Shown here: piece by piece, positions 1 through 7,766 of the stretch
Layout: each line of letters opens with the position of its first letter
Numbering within the stretch: position 1 is the first letter of the stretch
Source of the DNA: Amazonocrinis nigriterrae CENA67
Lineage (GTDB): Bacteria; Cyanobacteriota; Cyanobacteriia; Cyanobacteriales; Nostocaceae
Length of the DNA stretch: 38,667 nt
Direction of reading: 5' to 3'
Assembly (NCBI RefSeq): GCF_016056305.1
Contig: NZ_JAECZC010000029.1
Span: 110,268 to 148,934, forward strand
Made by a program: the position numbers and the translations under genes
Notes under the pieces: model-generated
Told to the model about the DNA's origin: nothing
The model's input: only the letters and a program-made list of their open reading frames with translations
Database searches by the model: none

Positions 1-35
1 TATCAATTTTCATTCAACTTATTCTTCTCGTTAAT

Positions 36-74
36 TGTTCCGGTTTAACTTTTCTATCAGGTAAAATCGGAACA
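36..74. repeat. Inverted repeat in leader of the unknown cluster
   Basis: TGTTCCG at 36-42 is matched by CGGAACA at 68-74, a perfect 7-bp inverted repeat with a 25-nt spacer. It lies in the gene-free leader (1-232) ahead of the eleven-gene cluster and shares the TGTTC/GAACA core with a second inverted repeat at 146-173. It could be an operator or an RNA hairpin. No convincing -35/-10 pair was identified nearby. Confidence 0.4.
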
Positions 75-145
75 TTTTATTTTTCAGCTATTAACTGAAT
101 ATGAGCTAATCCTAGTCTGGGCAATCGTTACATGCCCTCAGTGTT

Positions 146-173
146 TGTTCTGCTTTTACATAAAAGTAGAACA
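146..173. repeat. 12-bp near-perfect hairpin upstream of first cluster gene
   Basis: TGTTCTGCTTTT (146-157), loop ACAT (158-161) and AAAAGTAGAACA (162-173) form a 12-bp stem with one G-T wobble, 60 nt before the first gene. The stem begins and ends with TGTTC/GAACA, as does the repeat at 36-74. It may be a terminator of an upstream gene outside the window, a protein-binding palindrome, or a leader structure. The stem is AT-rich and no long T-run follows, which argues against a strong intrinsic terminator. Confidence 0.45.
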
Positions 174-232
174 TTTACACAATCTACTGGGTGAATTATC
201 AATGATTTAGAAACTATTAATAATTGACATCA

Positions 233-565
233 ATGGCAGAACTTTACGTAGCAAGTACCAGTGGTTTTACAGAAACAGCAACTGACATAACAATTTCTAA
301 ATCAGCACTTGCATACACGGGCTACACCCCTCGTAGTGCAATGACGCTTGAGGAATTTCTGTTGGCATTTGTTATTAAAATGTCAACGATTTTTACAGAT
401 GCAGCCCAAACAGCTGATCCAGATCGGCAAATAACTATTGATGTGCCGACTGCCGATGACATTTCACTATCGGGAACCAGCCCAAACAGATACGCAAACT
501 TTGATTACACAATCAATCTGCGTAAGCCAGCACCAAGTATTACATTCAGCCCAACGGACTTTTAA
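233..565 (+). CDS. Small protein of unknown function, first gene of the cluster
   Basis: This encodes a 110-residue protein that I do not recognise. The ATG at 233 is preferred over the in-frame TTG at 224. It is Thr/Ser-rich, with no obvious signal peptide or membrane segment. Its middle (LEEFLLAFVIKM) and its C-terminus (an LRKPAP stretch ending SPTDF) resemble the third gene of the cluster (1334-1852), which has LEALFVALLIQW and a C-terminus with FRKA ending SPLDF. The two are probably divergent paralogues. The next gene starts 2 nt after its stop, so it is likely the first gene of a polycistronic unit. A structural subunit is an inference only. Confidence 0.75.
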   Translation: MAELYVASTSGFTETATDITISKSALAYTGYTPRSAMTLEEFLLAFVIKMSTIFTDAAQTADPDRQITIDVPTADDISLSGTSPNRYANFDYTINLRKPAPSITFSPTDF

Positions 566-567
566 CT

Positions 568-1332
568 ATGACAGTAGCAACGCGCACGATTACCACGCTT
601 GCTGCTGGCTGGACACAAGGCACGTTGACCACAGCAATAAATACAGCAATGGTCAACGCTGGTTTTTCCTCAGCTACACCTTACGCAGTCAGCGGTACTA
701 ATTACCTTGCATACAATTTTTCATCTGGCAGTGGGGCAAACTCCTCCACTGTTTATCGAATTGCAATTACTACAGGCTTTGCTGTAAGCCATCAACTTTT
801 CAGTACTTTAAATACTGGTACAAATAGCGGAACTAATGGAAGCGGTGAACAGTTTAGTACTGCTTTTACTAGCTCTCAAGCTATAACGTTCCATGCGTTA
901 AACGCTGCGCCAGAATACCGAGCAGTGTTGATAGTTCAGGGTTCAGTAGCGGTTTTATTGGGTGTTTTCAGTCCAGCAAATAAAACAGATGTTTGGTCAC
1001 TAGAAAGTTGGAATCATGCATTTATTTTTAGCAGTTTTGTTTCAATGGTTGGGACTAGCTTAAACCCATTCAGCAATACAGCTTATACTCCTAAACCATT
1101 AGGAGACAGCAATTTAGCAAGCCCCGCTACTTCCTTCAATGCTTCAACTGTTAAGGGGGGGTTGGATATTTACACCAACTCTAATCAAGGCTGTTGGACG
1201 CAAACTAGCAGTGATATTGCTGCTGCTCCTACAAGTGGTAGAAGTAGAGGTGATACTTTCACCGTGGGAACAGATACGTATTTAGTTTGTGCATTGAGCA
1301 ATGGTGGATTAGTTCTAAAAATTAGTTCTTGA
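568..1332 (+). CDS. 254-aa Ser/Thr/Gly-rich protein of unknown function
   Basis: A 254-residue protein, rich in Ser, Thr, Ala, Asn and Gly, without a signal peptide or clear membrane helix. The composition, with many short polar stretches such as SSGSGANSS and TGTNSGTNGSG, is typical of beta-rich virion or tail-fibre proteins, but no named domain is visible and the function is unknown. It starts 2 nt after the preceding stop (TAA-CT-ATG) and its own stop is 1 nt before the next ATG, which points to co-translation with its neighbours. Confidence 0.75.
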   Translation: MTVATRTITTLAAGWTQGTLTTAINTAMVNAGFSSATPYAVSGTNYLAYNFSSGSGANSSTVYRIAITTGFAVSHQLFSTLNTGTNSGTNGSGEQFSTAFTSSQAITFHALNAAPEYRAVLIVQGSVAVLLGVFSPANKTDVWSLESWNHAFIFSSFVSMVGTSLNPFSNTAYTPKPLGDSNLASPATSFNASTVKGGLDIYTNSNQGCWTQTSSDIAAAPTSGRSRGDTFTVGTDTYLVCALSNGGLVLKISS

Positions 1333-1333
1333 A

Positions 1334-1852
1334 ATGGCTGATTATCCTGGCGTGCGTATTTTAAATACTGCTATTTCCATAGGTAACTTAAAAACTGCAA
1401 GCTGTTTAGTTGGAAATGGTGGCGTTTCTCAAGGTGTTAGTAGAAGTTTTGTCAAGCTAATTCCAACCTCTATAGTTGCTAGTGGCTTAAGCAAGCTAAT
1501 AGGCAAAGCAATTTATAATAACTTTAGAGATTACCCAGCAACAAACAAAGCTTATTTCAACAACGCTTTTTATCAAGATTCAAGCAATATTTACTTGAAC
1601 AAATCAGCGTTAGGATTGCCTGCTAATTTAAATCTCAGTTTAGAAGCATTGTTCGTAGCCTTACTCATTCAGTGGGCTAACAATATCGGATTAGGAAGTG
1701 AAGCAAAGATACAAGCAGAATGGTTATCCTATGGTGACTTAGACGATAGTTATCTTTACTTCACAATTCAGATAACTTTTAGAAAAGCCGTGACTGTAGT
1801 TGACGACTACGAAATACAACTAATTTATTCAATATCGCCCTTAGATTTTTAA
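1334..1852 (+). CDS. 172-aa protein, probable paralogue of the first cluster gene
   Basis: A 172-residue protein with no domain I can name. The C-terminal part follows the same pattern as the 110-residue protein at 233-565: an NKSAL (versus SKSAL) stretch, a hydrophobic LEALFVALLIQW segment, a beta-like run with an FRKA motif, and the terminal SPLDF (versus SPTDF). The N-terminal 90 residues are extra. Two copies of one fold in a small operon suggest subunits of a hetero-oligomer, for example alternative tips, caps or rings. That role is an inference. Spacing is 1 nt from the upstream gene and 2 nt to the downstream gene. Confidence 0.75.
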   Translation: MADYPGVRILNTAISIGNLKTASCLVGNGGVSQGVSRSFVKLIPTSIVASGLSKLIGKAIYNNFRDYPATNKAYFNNAFYQDSSNIYLNKSALGLPANLNLSLEALFVALLIQWANNIGLGSEAKIQAEWLSYGDLDDSYLYFTIQITFRKAVTVVDDYEIQLIYSISPLDF

Positions 1853-1854
1853 TT

Positions 1855-2481
1855 ATGACCTGTGAAGAAGGCGACAAGCCTATAGTAAAATATCGATTTT
1901 CAGGAGATACAAAGGATAGGATTTATAAAAGCAAGTTTGCTCCCATCGAGGTGAATATTAAGGAGACTCCCATAAATTCATCTAGTGATTATAAAGACGA
2001 TGGATACGGGCTTAACATCTTCCCAAGCACAAGCCCTAATAATTTTTCTCCAGTCCGTGACCACAAATTCTTTTTTATTCCTGGCGACTTGTGGCAAGGA
2101 TTTAACGGCTCACCCTACCAAGTAGCAATAATGGGATGTAACAGTATAAGTTTTGCAAAAGTAGCAAATTGCAACGCACATCCAGCAATGGCTTATTGCA
2201 ATTGCTTGGTTACATCAGCAGCAGCAAGTTATGTAACAACAAATCCTAATATTAAATGCTCTAGTAGCAGGAATAAGCGATGTAGCATCGAGATTTCACA
2301 CAAAGGAATTATTTTATTTCAAGACCAAGGTAATTGTCCCGCGTCTTACAGCATTCAGTGTGGTAAATGCCCCGATGGGCAACACGAATGCGAGTCTAAA
2401 ACATATCCTTATTACTGTTGTAATTCTTGTGCTGATACTGCTAGTAAAATCAGAAATTTAGCATCAAAAGTAGGTAGATAA
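1855..2481 (+). CDS. Cysteine-rich protein of unknown function
   Basis: A 208-residue protein. The first half is ordinary. From about residue 95 it becomes cysteine-rich, with pairs and clusters such as CNC, CGKC and YYCCNSC near the C-terminus, a layout seen in small metal-binding or disulfide-stabilised proteins. There is no signal peptide, so zinc or Fe-S binding in the cytoplasm, or disulfides after delivery outside the cell, are both possible. I do not recognise a family. It sits between the second presumed paralogue and a coiled-coil protein that also has cysteines, and is joined to both by gaps of 1-2 nt. Confidence 0.75.
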   Translation: MTCEEGDKPIVKYRFSGDTKDRIYKSKFAPIEVNIKETPINSSSDYKDDGYGLNIFPSTSPNNFSPVRDHKFFFIPGDLWQGFNGSPYQVAIMGCNSISFAKVANCNAHPAMAYCNCLVTSAAASYVTTNPNIKCSSSRNKRCSIEISHKGIILFQDQGNCPASYSIQCGKCPDGQHECESKTYPYYCCNSCADTASKIRNLASKVGR

Positions 2482-2482
2482 T

Positions 2483-2821
2483 ATGTCTCAATGCACAGAT
2501 ATTGACGCAGCGTTGAAGCGTCTTGAGAATAAAATTAACGAACAAAACAAAGCAATCGCAGATTTAAAAAAGAAGCAAGAACAGTGCTGTAGTAGTAAAA
2601 GCAATACACAAAATCCCAAAAACAACCAAACTGATTTAACTGCTATCCTCAAACGGCTAGCTAAGGCTGAGAAAGATATTCTTGAACTAGGGGGGATTGT
2701 CAAAGAAGTCATTGATGATATTAAAGAGATACTTGATTCTCTGACGGAACATAACGGAACCACACAGGAATCACAAAACATATTCTCGTTTGTTTTTGAC
2801 TTATTTCTTGGCGGTGAATAA
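2483..2821 (+). CDS. Small coiled-coil protein of unknown function
   Basis: A 112-residue, highly charged protein. Residues about 8-35 and 50-90 have heptad-like hydrophobic spacing (LKRLENKI, ILKRLAKAEKDILEL), which predicts two short coiled coils separated by an Asn/Lys/Gln-rich linker with a CCSS motif. The C-terminus (FSFVFDLFLGG) is hydrophobic and might touch a membrane or a partner. It lies immediately upstream of the large coiled-coil protein, 2 nt from its ATG, so a chaperone or adaptor of that protein is plausible, as chaperones of phage tape measures often sit there. This is an inference from order and size. Confidence 0.75.
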   Translation: MSQCTDIDAALKRLENKINEQNKAIADLKKKQEQCCSSKSNTQNPKNNQTDLTAILKRLAKAEKDILELGGIVKEVIDDIKEILDSLTEHNGTTQESQNIFSFVFDLFLGGE

Positions 2822-2823
2822 TC

Positions 2824-5418
2824 ATGACTGTATTTCAACAAATATCACCATCAAGTTTAAGAGCCTACAAGTTGTCTAGATATGCCAATGGACAACCCAA
2901 TAAGATACTTTTAGAAGCCAAGAAAGCCAAGAGAGCAACTTCTCAGTTTATGTCTCGCAAGGGGGCGCGGGAAGCCGCCAAGAGAATGAAAGCCCTCAAA
3001 AAGACAACAAAGGAATCTAAAAATATTCTTGACAACTTCCTCAAAAAAGTTCCGGGTAAGGGTAGTGCAGGTAAATCGGCTAATGCTGGTGTTATGCTGG
3101 GTGGTTTAGTTGCAATCGCTGGATTGACAGCAGCATTAATTATTAAAGAATTTAGGGATGCTTTTATTCAGGGTGTGTTACTGGATAGCGATGATTATTT
3201 GAGAAGTGAAATTCAAAAGAATTTCAACAATTACATTAAACAAGCTGTAGAGATAAAAGGAATTAATGAGCGGACTAAAAATTTAGAACTTGAAAATCAA
3301 CGAGTACGTGATAGAGTTTATGGGCTTGAAAAGCAGCAACCATTAATTAGAGAAAATGCTAACGAGGCTTTGTACGAAGCGAGGCAGGGCAGAATAATAC
3401 TTGAGGGTAAGATTGCTGATGCTAAAAAGCAGGCCAATGATGCTTTGTATGAAACAAGGCAGGGACGAGAGAAACTGCAATCACAAATTGATAGCATTCA
3501 GGCTAGTGTCAAACAAGCTTTGTCTGGAATTACTAAAGGATTTCAGCAACAAATAAATACTACAATCGCAAATATTCAAAAAGGATTACAGCAAGCACAG
3601 ACTGATACAAAAAAAGTTAGTACTCAGGCTGATACTCAGAATAAGGCAATTAGTAACTTGCAGGCAAGCAATAAACTATTAGAAACTAAGATTAACAGTA
3701 TTAAACAGCCTACATCATTAGATGTTAATGCAGTTATTAATAATATTAAGGCTAGTTCAACTCAAGAAATAAATAGGTTGAGACTCCAGGTAAATGGACT
3801 ACTTGCTCAATTAACGGGTATTCAAAGTGTTATTCCTGCCCTCAGCAGTGGTATATCAAATTTATCCAGTGGTGTAGCCAAGGTGGACGCTAAGGCTAGT
3901 AGTGCATTGAATGAGGCACGTAGTAAAGGCGTACCTGACTTGTCTCCATTACAAAAACAACTTGATAATCAATTTACTAAGTTTGTAGAGGACAACAAGA
4001 AATCTCTTGGTATTCAAGACTTAAAAATTTCGGATTTAGGAAAGAAATTTAATCAAGATTTGCAGAATTTTCAACGCCAAAACAATCTTGATGCTAATCA
4101 GCGTTTTTCGGAATTTACTAAGCAGAATAATGAAGCGCTTGGCATCAGGGATTTAAAAATATCAGACTTGGGCAAGGATTTCGATAGAAAATTCGCCGAT
4201 TTTCAACGACAAAGCAATTTAGATGCAGACCAGAGGTACAAAGAGTTTGTAGACCAGAATAAACGTGATTTACAAAAAATTGGTAACGACCTAAGTCAGA
4301 GCAAATCAGATATTAAAGACCTTGAAAAACAAATAGATAAGCAGGATAAGGTGAACGAAGAAGCGAATAAAAAACTAGATAAAATTATCCCGATGCTGGG
4401 TGCCATTCCCCTCATTCCTGGTAGAGTGGCGGATGCGATTAGACCTGATATCCCCACAATTCCAGATATCGAAAGAGCAGCTACCACAGGTGTCTGTCGC
4501 AGTACCCAACCAGGGGGCTGTATGAATAGGGCATTAAATGACCAGTCTAATAATATTAATAACAACACCAACAATGCTGCTAATAATATCTTGCAAGGGC
4601 TAGATACTGCTGGCACTGGTGCGCTGCTGTCAGGTCAACAAGAAATACTCAATAGACTTGGTGATCAACTGCCTGGTGGCATTGGTGGGAAGCTTGAGAG
4701 GTTTAGCAAGTGGTTGCACCTTGACCGTGTACTCAATATGATGATTTGGGCAACCACAATACACAATGCCCTCATGTTGAGTAATGACATTGGTCAAACT
4801 TTGACAGTTGTTATCAATAATGTGCTTAATTTAATACCAGGATTGAAAGGGGACAACGACCAACCTTTTGATATTGGGTCTGTAATTGGTAGCACTATAG
4901 ACAACCTAATCAAAGGGGCTATTGGTGCTGATAACTATACTCAATTAAAAGAAACATGGGCTAAAGCCAATAGAATTTATCAAGCGACGACTAATGTTTT
5001 GAACAACTTGATGAATGTAAATGCTGTAATTACCAATGCCTTAGAAGTTATTGGCAGTTACACAGGCAGAATTGGAAACGCTTTAAGAATTTGGGGTGTA
5101 GTTGGTGAAAAAGCCTACTCTTGGATGAATCCTCAACCAAACTTTGATAATAAATGGATGACCAAGTTACAGCAGTTACAAGAAGGTGCAAACACTGTAG
5201 CTATGGTAGCTCAAGTTCCCATTGATGTTACTAATGCTGTAGCTGAATTCAATAACTCCACCACAGAATTTATCAAGGCAATCAAACAAGAACCCGGAAC
5301 TCATTCAGGCTTAGATATAGGAGAAGCAACCAACGTTAAAACGCAAAGGGAAGCCGCTAAGGCTGTCAGCGCATCCCTGAATTTTGATATTTCAGACTTA
5401 TTTGATGCAGATGATTAA
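2824..5418 (+). CDS. Large tape-measure-like coiled-coil membrane protein
   Basis: An 864-residue protein, the largest of the cluster. A basic N-terminus (about 1-75) precedes one strong membrane segment (about 89-110, AGVMLGGLVAIAGLTAALII). Residues about 145-550 are long coiled coils. They include a 25-residue duplication (EALYEARQGR at about 181, DALYETRQGR at about 206) and a 44-residue repeat starting near 387, 431 and 475 (GIQDLKISDLG, GIRDLKISDLG). An Asn-rich linker (NNINNNTNNAANN, about 578-590) leads to a helical, amphipathic C-terminal domain. Length-periodic helices with a hydrophobic segment fit a tape-measure or envelope-spanning rod, but no family signature confirms it. The fold prediction is moderate; the function is unknown. 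Confidence 0.8.
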   Translation: MTVFQQISPSSLRAYKLSRYANGQPNKILLEAKKAKRATSQFMSRKGAREAAKRMKALKKTTKESKNILDNFLKKVPGKGSAGKSANAGVMLGGLVAIAGLTAALIIKEFRDAFIQGVLLDSDDYLRSEIQKNFNNYIKQAVEIKGINERTKNLELENQRVRDRVYGLEKQQPLIRENANEALYEARQGRIILEGKIADAKKQANDALYETRQGREKLQSQIDSIQASVKQALSGITKGFQQQINTTIANIQKGLQQAQTDTKKVSTQADTQNKAISNLQASNKLLETKINSIKQPTSLDVNAVINNIKASSTQEINRLRLQVNGLLAQLTGIQSVIPALSSGISNLSSGVAKVDAKASSALNEARSKGVPDLSPLQKQLDNQFTKFVEDNKKSLGIQDLKISDLGKKFNQDLQNFQRQNNLDANQRFSEFTKQNNEALGIRDLKISDLGKDFDRKFADFQRQSNLDADQRYKEFVDQNKRDLQKIGNDLSQSKSDIKDLEKQIDKQDKVNEEANKKLDKIIPMLGAIPLIPGRVADAIRPDIPTIPDIERAATTGVCRSTQPGGCMNRALNDQSNNINNNTNNAANNILQGLDTAGTGALLSGQQEILNRLGDQLPGGIGGKLERFSKWLHLDRVLNMMIWATTIHNALMLSNDIGQTLTVVINNVLNLIPGLKGDNDQPFDIGSVIGSTIDNLIKGAIGADNYTQLKETWAKANRIYQATTNVLNNLMNVNAVITNALEVIGSYTGRIGNALRIWGVVGEKAYSWMNPQPNFDNKWMTKLQQLQEGANTVAMVAQVPIDVTNAVAEFNNSTTEFIKAIKQEPGTHSGLDIGEATNVKTQREAAKAVSASLNFDISDLFDADD

Positions 5419-5420
5419 TT

Positions 5421-6281
5421 ATGACTGATTTACCAGAAGGTTTTGACAGTTGGGAACATTTACAATCTACATATATGCTTGAATACAACAAGCGTGTAGA
5501 TAAATTTTTTAATGATGTTCAGGGCAATGGAGATTTATCTAATGTTCGCTCATCCTTAAAGTTAGCTTGTCGCTTGGTTGACGGCGACAATCAAGCGACA
5601 TGGAACTTAAGAACATCATTATTTTTCGATGTTATTGGCTACAGTCGCAAGAATTTAGCTATAGTTTATGGCTCAAAATTTGACACGGCGCCACCAGTCG
5701 CAGGTCATCCACAGCTATTTTTTGTATTCTCTCAAGATGCAGCAGCTACACCCACTGAAGAACCGCCAATAATACATGAAAAATCTGTCCGATTGATGAA
5801 GTTTTCTTCTGCAAGTGGTGACGACGACGGCAGCAATGATACAGCTATTACTAAAACCCACATGACAGAAATAGCCCATGAAATTAAAACTCTTTTTATT
5901 TCTGGTAGCAGAGGTATAGATTACACTTGCGGCAACAAATCAGCATCATATACTGACCCTGAAAATGGTTTTGCTAAAGGGAATTATATGTTAGTTAACA
6001 GCCGCAATGATGCAACCGAAATTTATCAAAAAATTTGTAATGCAATTGACGTGCCTTTCAAAACAGAAAAGCTGATCGTGAATGACCCAGACAAAGCCAG
6101 TACAACAACGGCATCAGCAGGGAAAATCACTGTTTTAGGGAAAAAGGTACAAAATCGACGCTACAGACCTGTAGCAATCCTCAGATTCAGGCTAGCTTAC
6201 ATCTCTGTTGGCACTCTTATACCACCTGTAATCCTCATCGACACAACAATGAGAAATAAGGGATTAGTCCCTTATCCATAA
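5421..6281 (+). CDS. 286-aa protein of unknown function
   Basis: A 286-residue soluble protein without a signal peptide or clear membrane helix, starting 2 nt after the large coiled-coil gene (TAATTATGACTG junction). It contains an acidic, low-complexity insert (SGDDDGSND, near residue 135) and a Ser/Thr/Ala-rich stretch near 230, and otherwise looks like a mixed alpha/beta protein. No motif points to an enzyme. Its position right after the tape-measure-like gene would suit a distal structural or baseplate-type protein if the cluster is virion-like. That is context only. Confidence 0.7.
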   Translation: MTDLPEGFDSWEHLQSTYMLEYNKRVDKFFNDVQGNGDLSNVRSSLKLACRLVDGDNQATWNLRTSLFFDVIGYSRKNLAIVYGSKFDTAPPVAGHPQLFFVFSQDAAATPTEEPPIIHEKSVRLMKFSSASGDDDGSNDTAITKTHMTEIAHEIKTLFISGSRGIDYTCGNKSASYTDPENGFAKGNYMLVNSRNDATEIYQKICNAIDVPFKTEKLIVNDPDKASTTTASAGKITVLGKKVQNRRYRPVAILRFRLAYISVGTLIPPVILIDTTMRNKGLVPYP

Positions 6282-6421
6282 TGTTGAATGAGAGTCAAGC
6301 GTTACCACTGGTAGAAAATAAAGCTAGAAACCTATTAGGTTTCGTCACAAAATTCTAAGGATTTTAAAGGGTTAGAGTAGGTCTTATGCGTAACTAGTAC
6401 AAATAAGCACCAGTAAAAAAT
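6282..6421 (+). promoter_or_regulatory. Intra-cluster gap with a hairpin; possible transcript boundary
   Basis: This 140-nt gap is by far the longest inside the eleven-gene cluster. It contains a perfect 7-bp inverted repeat, GAAACCT (6327-6333) and AGGTTTC (6337-6343), with a 3-nt loop. No T-run follows, so it is not a standard intrinsic terminator. The gap could separate two transcription units or hold a leader for the second block. No promoter hexamers were convincing. Confidence 0.35.
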
Positions 6422-7000
6422 ATGGGTTTTCGAGATTTACAGCGCTACGAATCAAATAAGTCGCGCTTTGACAAGTACAAAGCCTGGTTAGCGATGTCTC
6501 CAGATCAAAGACACGCCGCATACGCTGCTATCACTGACGAAACTAAGCGGGCGAAGACAGAGCGAGAGAAAGGTTATATTTCTCCTTTTGGTAGTGCTGG
6601 TGCTACCAAAATTTATATTCCTGCCCGGTTAATCAAGGATGGACAGACTGGTCAAGGTTCAGGTGTGGCTAACGCACTTCGGGGAATACTTGCCCCGTAC
6701 ACAACCACAGCAACCGAATTTGCAGCATTAAATGATCCATTGTTGATCGAGACAAGTCAGTTTAAAGCTGCCAAACTCACACTAACTGCTGTCTTACCGG
6801 GAACTAAGAAAAACAGCCGGATTACTGGCGCAGCTTACAACAAGCCAGATGTTGATTCTGTTACTTGTGCTTTTGGACAAAATGTCGGTGGACAGCCTTA
6901 TGATGCTGCTGTTTTGGGCATCAAGGGACTACAAGCCTTTTCTACCTTCATTGAAGGCAACGGTGGCAAAAACCGCGCTAGATTCACGCCGGAGGGCTGA
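6422..7000 (+). CDS. 192-aa protein of unknown function; candidate abundant structural subunit
   Basis: A 192-residue protein that I do not recognise. The N-terminal ~55 residues are charged and helical (LQRYESNKSRFDKYKAW). The rest is Gly/Ala/Thr-rich and beta-like, without membrane segments or catalytic motifs. It opens the second block of the cluster after a 140-nt gap, so it could be separately and more strongly expressed. A basic helical N-terminal arm in front of a beta-rich body is compatible with a coat or tube subunit, but this is speculative. Its stop overlaps the next start (TGATG). Confidence 0.7.
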   Translation: MGFRDLQRYESNKSRFDKYKAWLAMSPDQRHAAYAAITDETKRAKTEREKGYISPFGSAGATKIYIPARLIKDGQTGQGSGVANALRGILAPYTTTATEFAALNDPLLIETSQFKAAKLTLTAVLPGTKKNSRITGAAYNKPDVDSVTCAFGQNVGGQPYDAAVLGIKGLQAFSTFIEGNGGKNRARFTPEG

Positions 7001-7254
7001 TGAGCAGGATAGCAGAAAGAACTGGTATTATTTGGATTCCAGATGACACGTTAGACCTGCTATCCGTCGATGTTGATGGCAACTGCTCTGAAGAAGATTT
7101 CAGAGGAATGCTTGCCATCAATCAAGCGGGTAGAGATTGGCTGTTAGGGAAAATTGACATTATCGAGTATCTCGACAAGCTGGAGTATTACGGTATTCCT
7201 AATCCTTTTGAGATTTTGGATGAATTTGCAGATCACGTTGATTTTGTGACCTAG
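7000..7254 (+). CDS. Small acidic protein of unknown function
   Basis: An 84-residue acidic protein with many Asp and Glu residues, predicted mostly helical in the second half (DWLLGKIDIIEYLDKLEYYG). It has no signal peptide or membrane segment. It is translationally coupled on both sides: its ATG overlaps the preceding stop in TGATG, and the following gene begins at the last base of its TAG (TAGTG). The family is unknown. Small size, acidity and coupling suggest an accessory or chaperone-like protein for one of its neighbours. Confidence 0.65.
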   Translation: MSRIAERTGIIWIPDDTLDLLSVDVDGNCSEEDFRGMLAINQAGRDWLLGKIDIIEYLDKLEYYGIPNPFEILDEFADHVDFVT

Positions 7255-7748
7255 TGAGAGTAGTTGAACTAAATAACAGTGATAATTGGCAAAGTATATT
7301 TTCTACTAATATCGTTGCCGTTCAAGTTCCTATGCAGAATGGGAAGTATTTAATTAATCCTATTCCTGAAATAGTAATACCATTGTTGCTTGATAAATTT
7401 ATCCTTGCAGTTAGTGTTGAAACTGACGTGCCATCAGAGTCAAACTGGCGATTTGCAGGATATGTTAATCAAAAAATCAGCACAGGAATTGTACTTGGTG
7501 GGAATCAAGACGCTACCACTGTCAAAGGTAAGCCGTTGTTTTTAAACCAAATCAATTTAATATTTTTTGACAAGATTTCTACTTCTTATGCTGCTAGTGT
7601 CAAGGTTCCTAAGTGGTTTCCTCGTGCTGCGGTGACTGTGTGGGAGTACACAGGAGTAGACGACACGTCCGAGGAAATCTTGTTAAGCCAGGAATTTGCA
7701 AACATCAACTTTAAACTTGACCAAATACAAAACCAAATTTCACATTGA
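7254..7748 (+). CDS. 164-aa protein of unknown function
   Basis: A 164-residue protein beginning with GTG, whose G is the last base of the upstream TAG. The body (about 1-135) looks beta-rich with aromatic residues and no cysteines. The C-terminus (FANINFKLDQIQNQI) looks like a short coiled coil that could trimerise. A beta-rich domain with a short oligomerising helix is common among receptor-binding or decoration proteins, but I see no diagnostic motif and call it unknown. Confidence 0.65.
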   Translation: MRVVELNNSDNWQSIFSTNIVAVQVPMQNGKYLINPIPEIVIPLLLDKFILAVSVETDVPSESNWRFAGYVNQKISTGIVLGGNQDATTVKGKPLFLNQINLIFFDKISTSYAASVKVPKWFPRAAVTVWEYTGVDDTSEEILLSQEFANINFKLDQIQNQISH

Positions 7749-7766
7749 CAATTTAAAACAAAAAGT

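Noticed and set aside
36-173. LexA-type operator in the cluster leader
   Set aside because: The half-sites are in the opposite order (TGTTC before GAACA) and the spacing is too long for a cyanobacterial LexA box.
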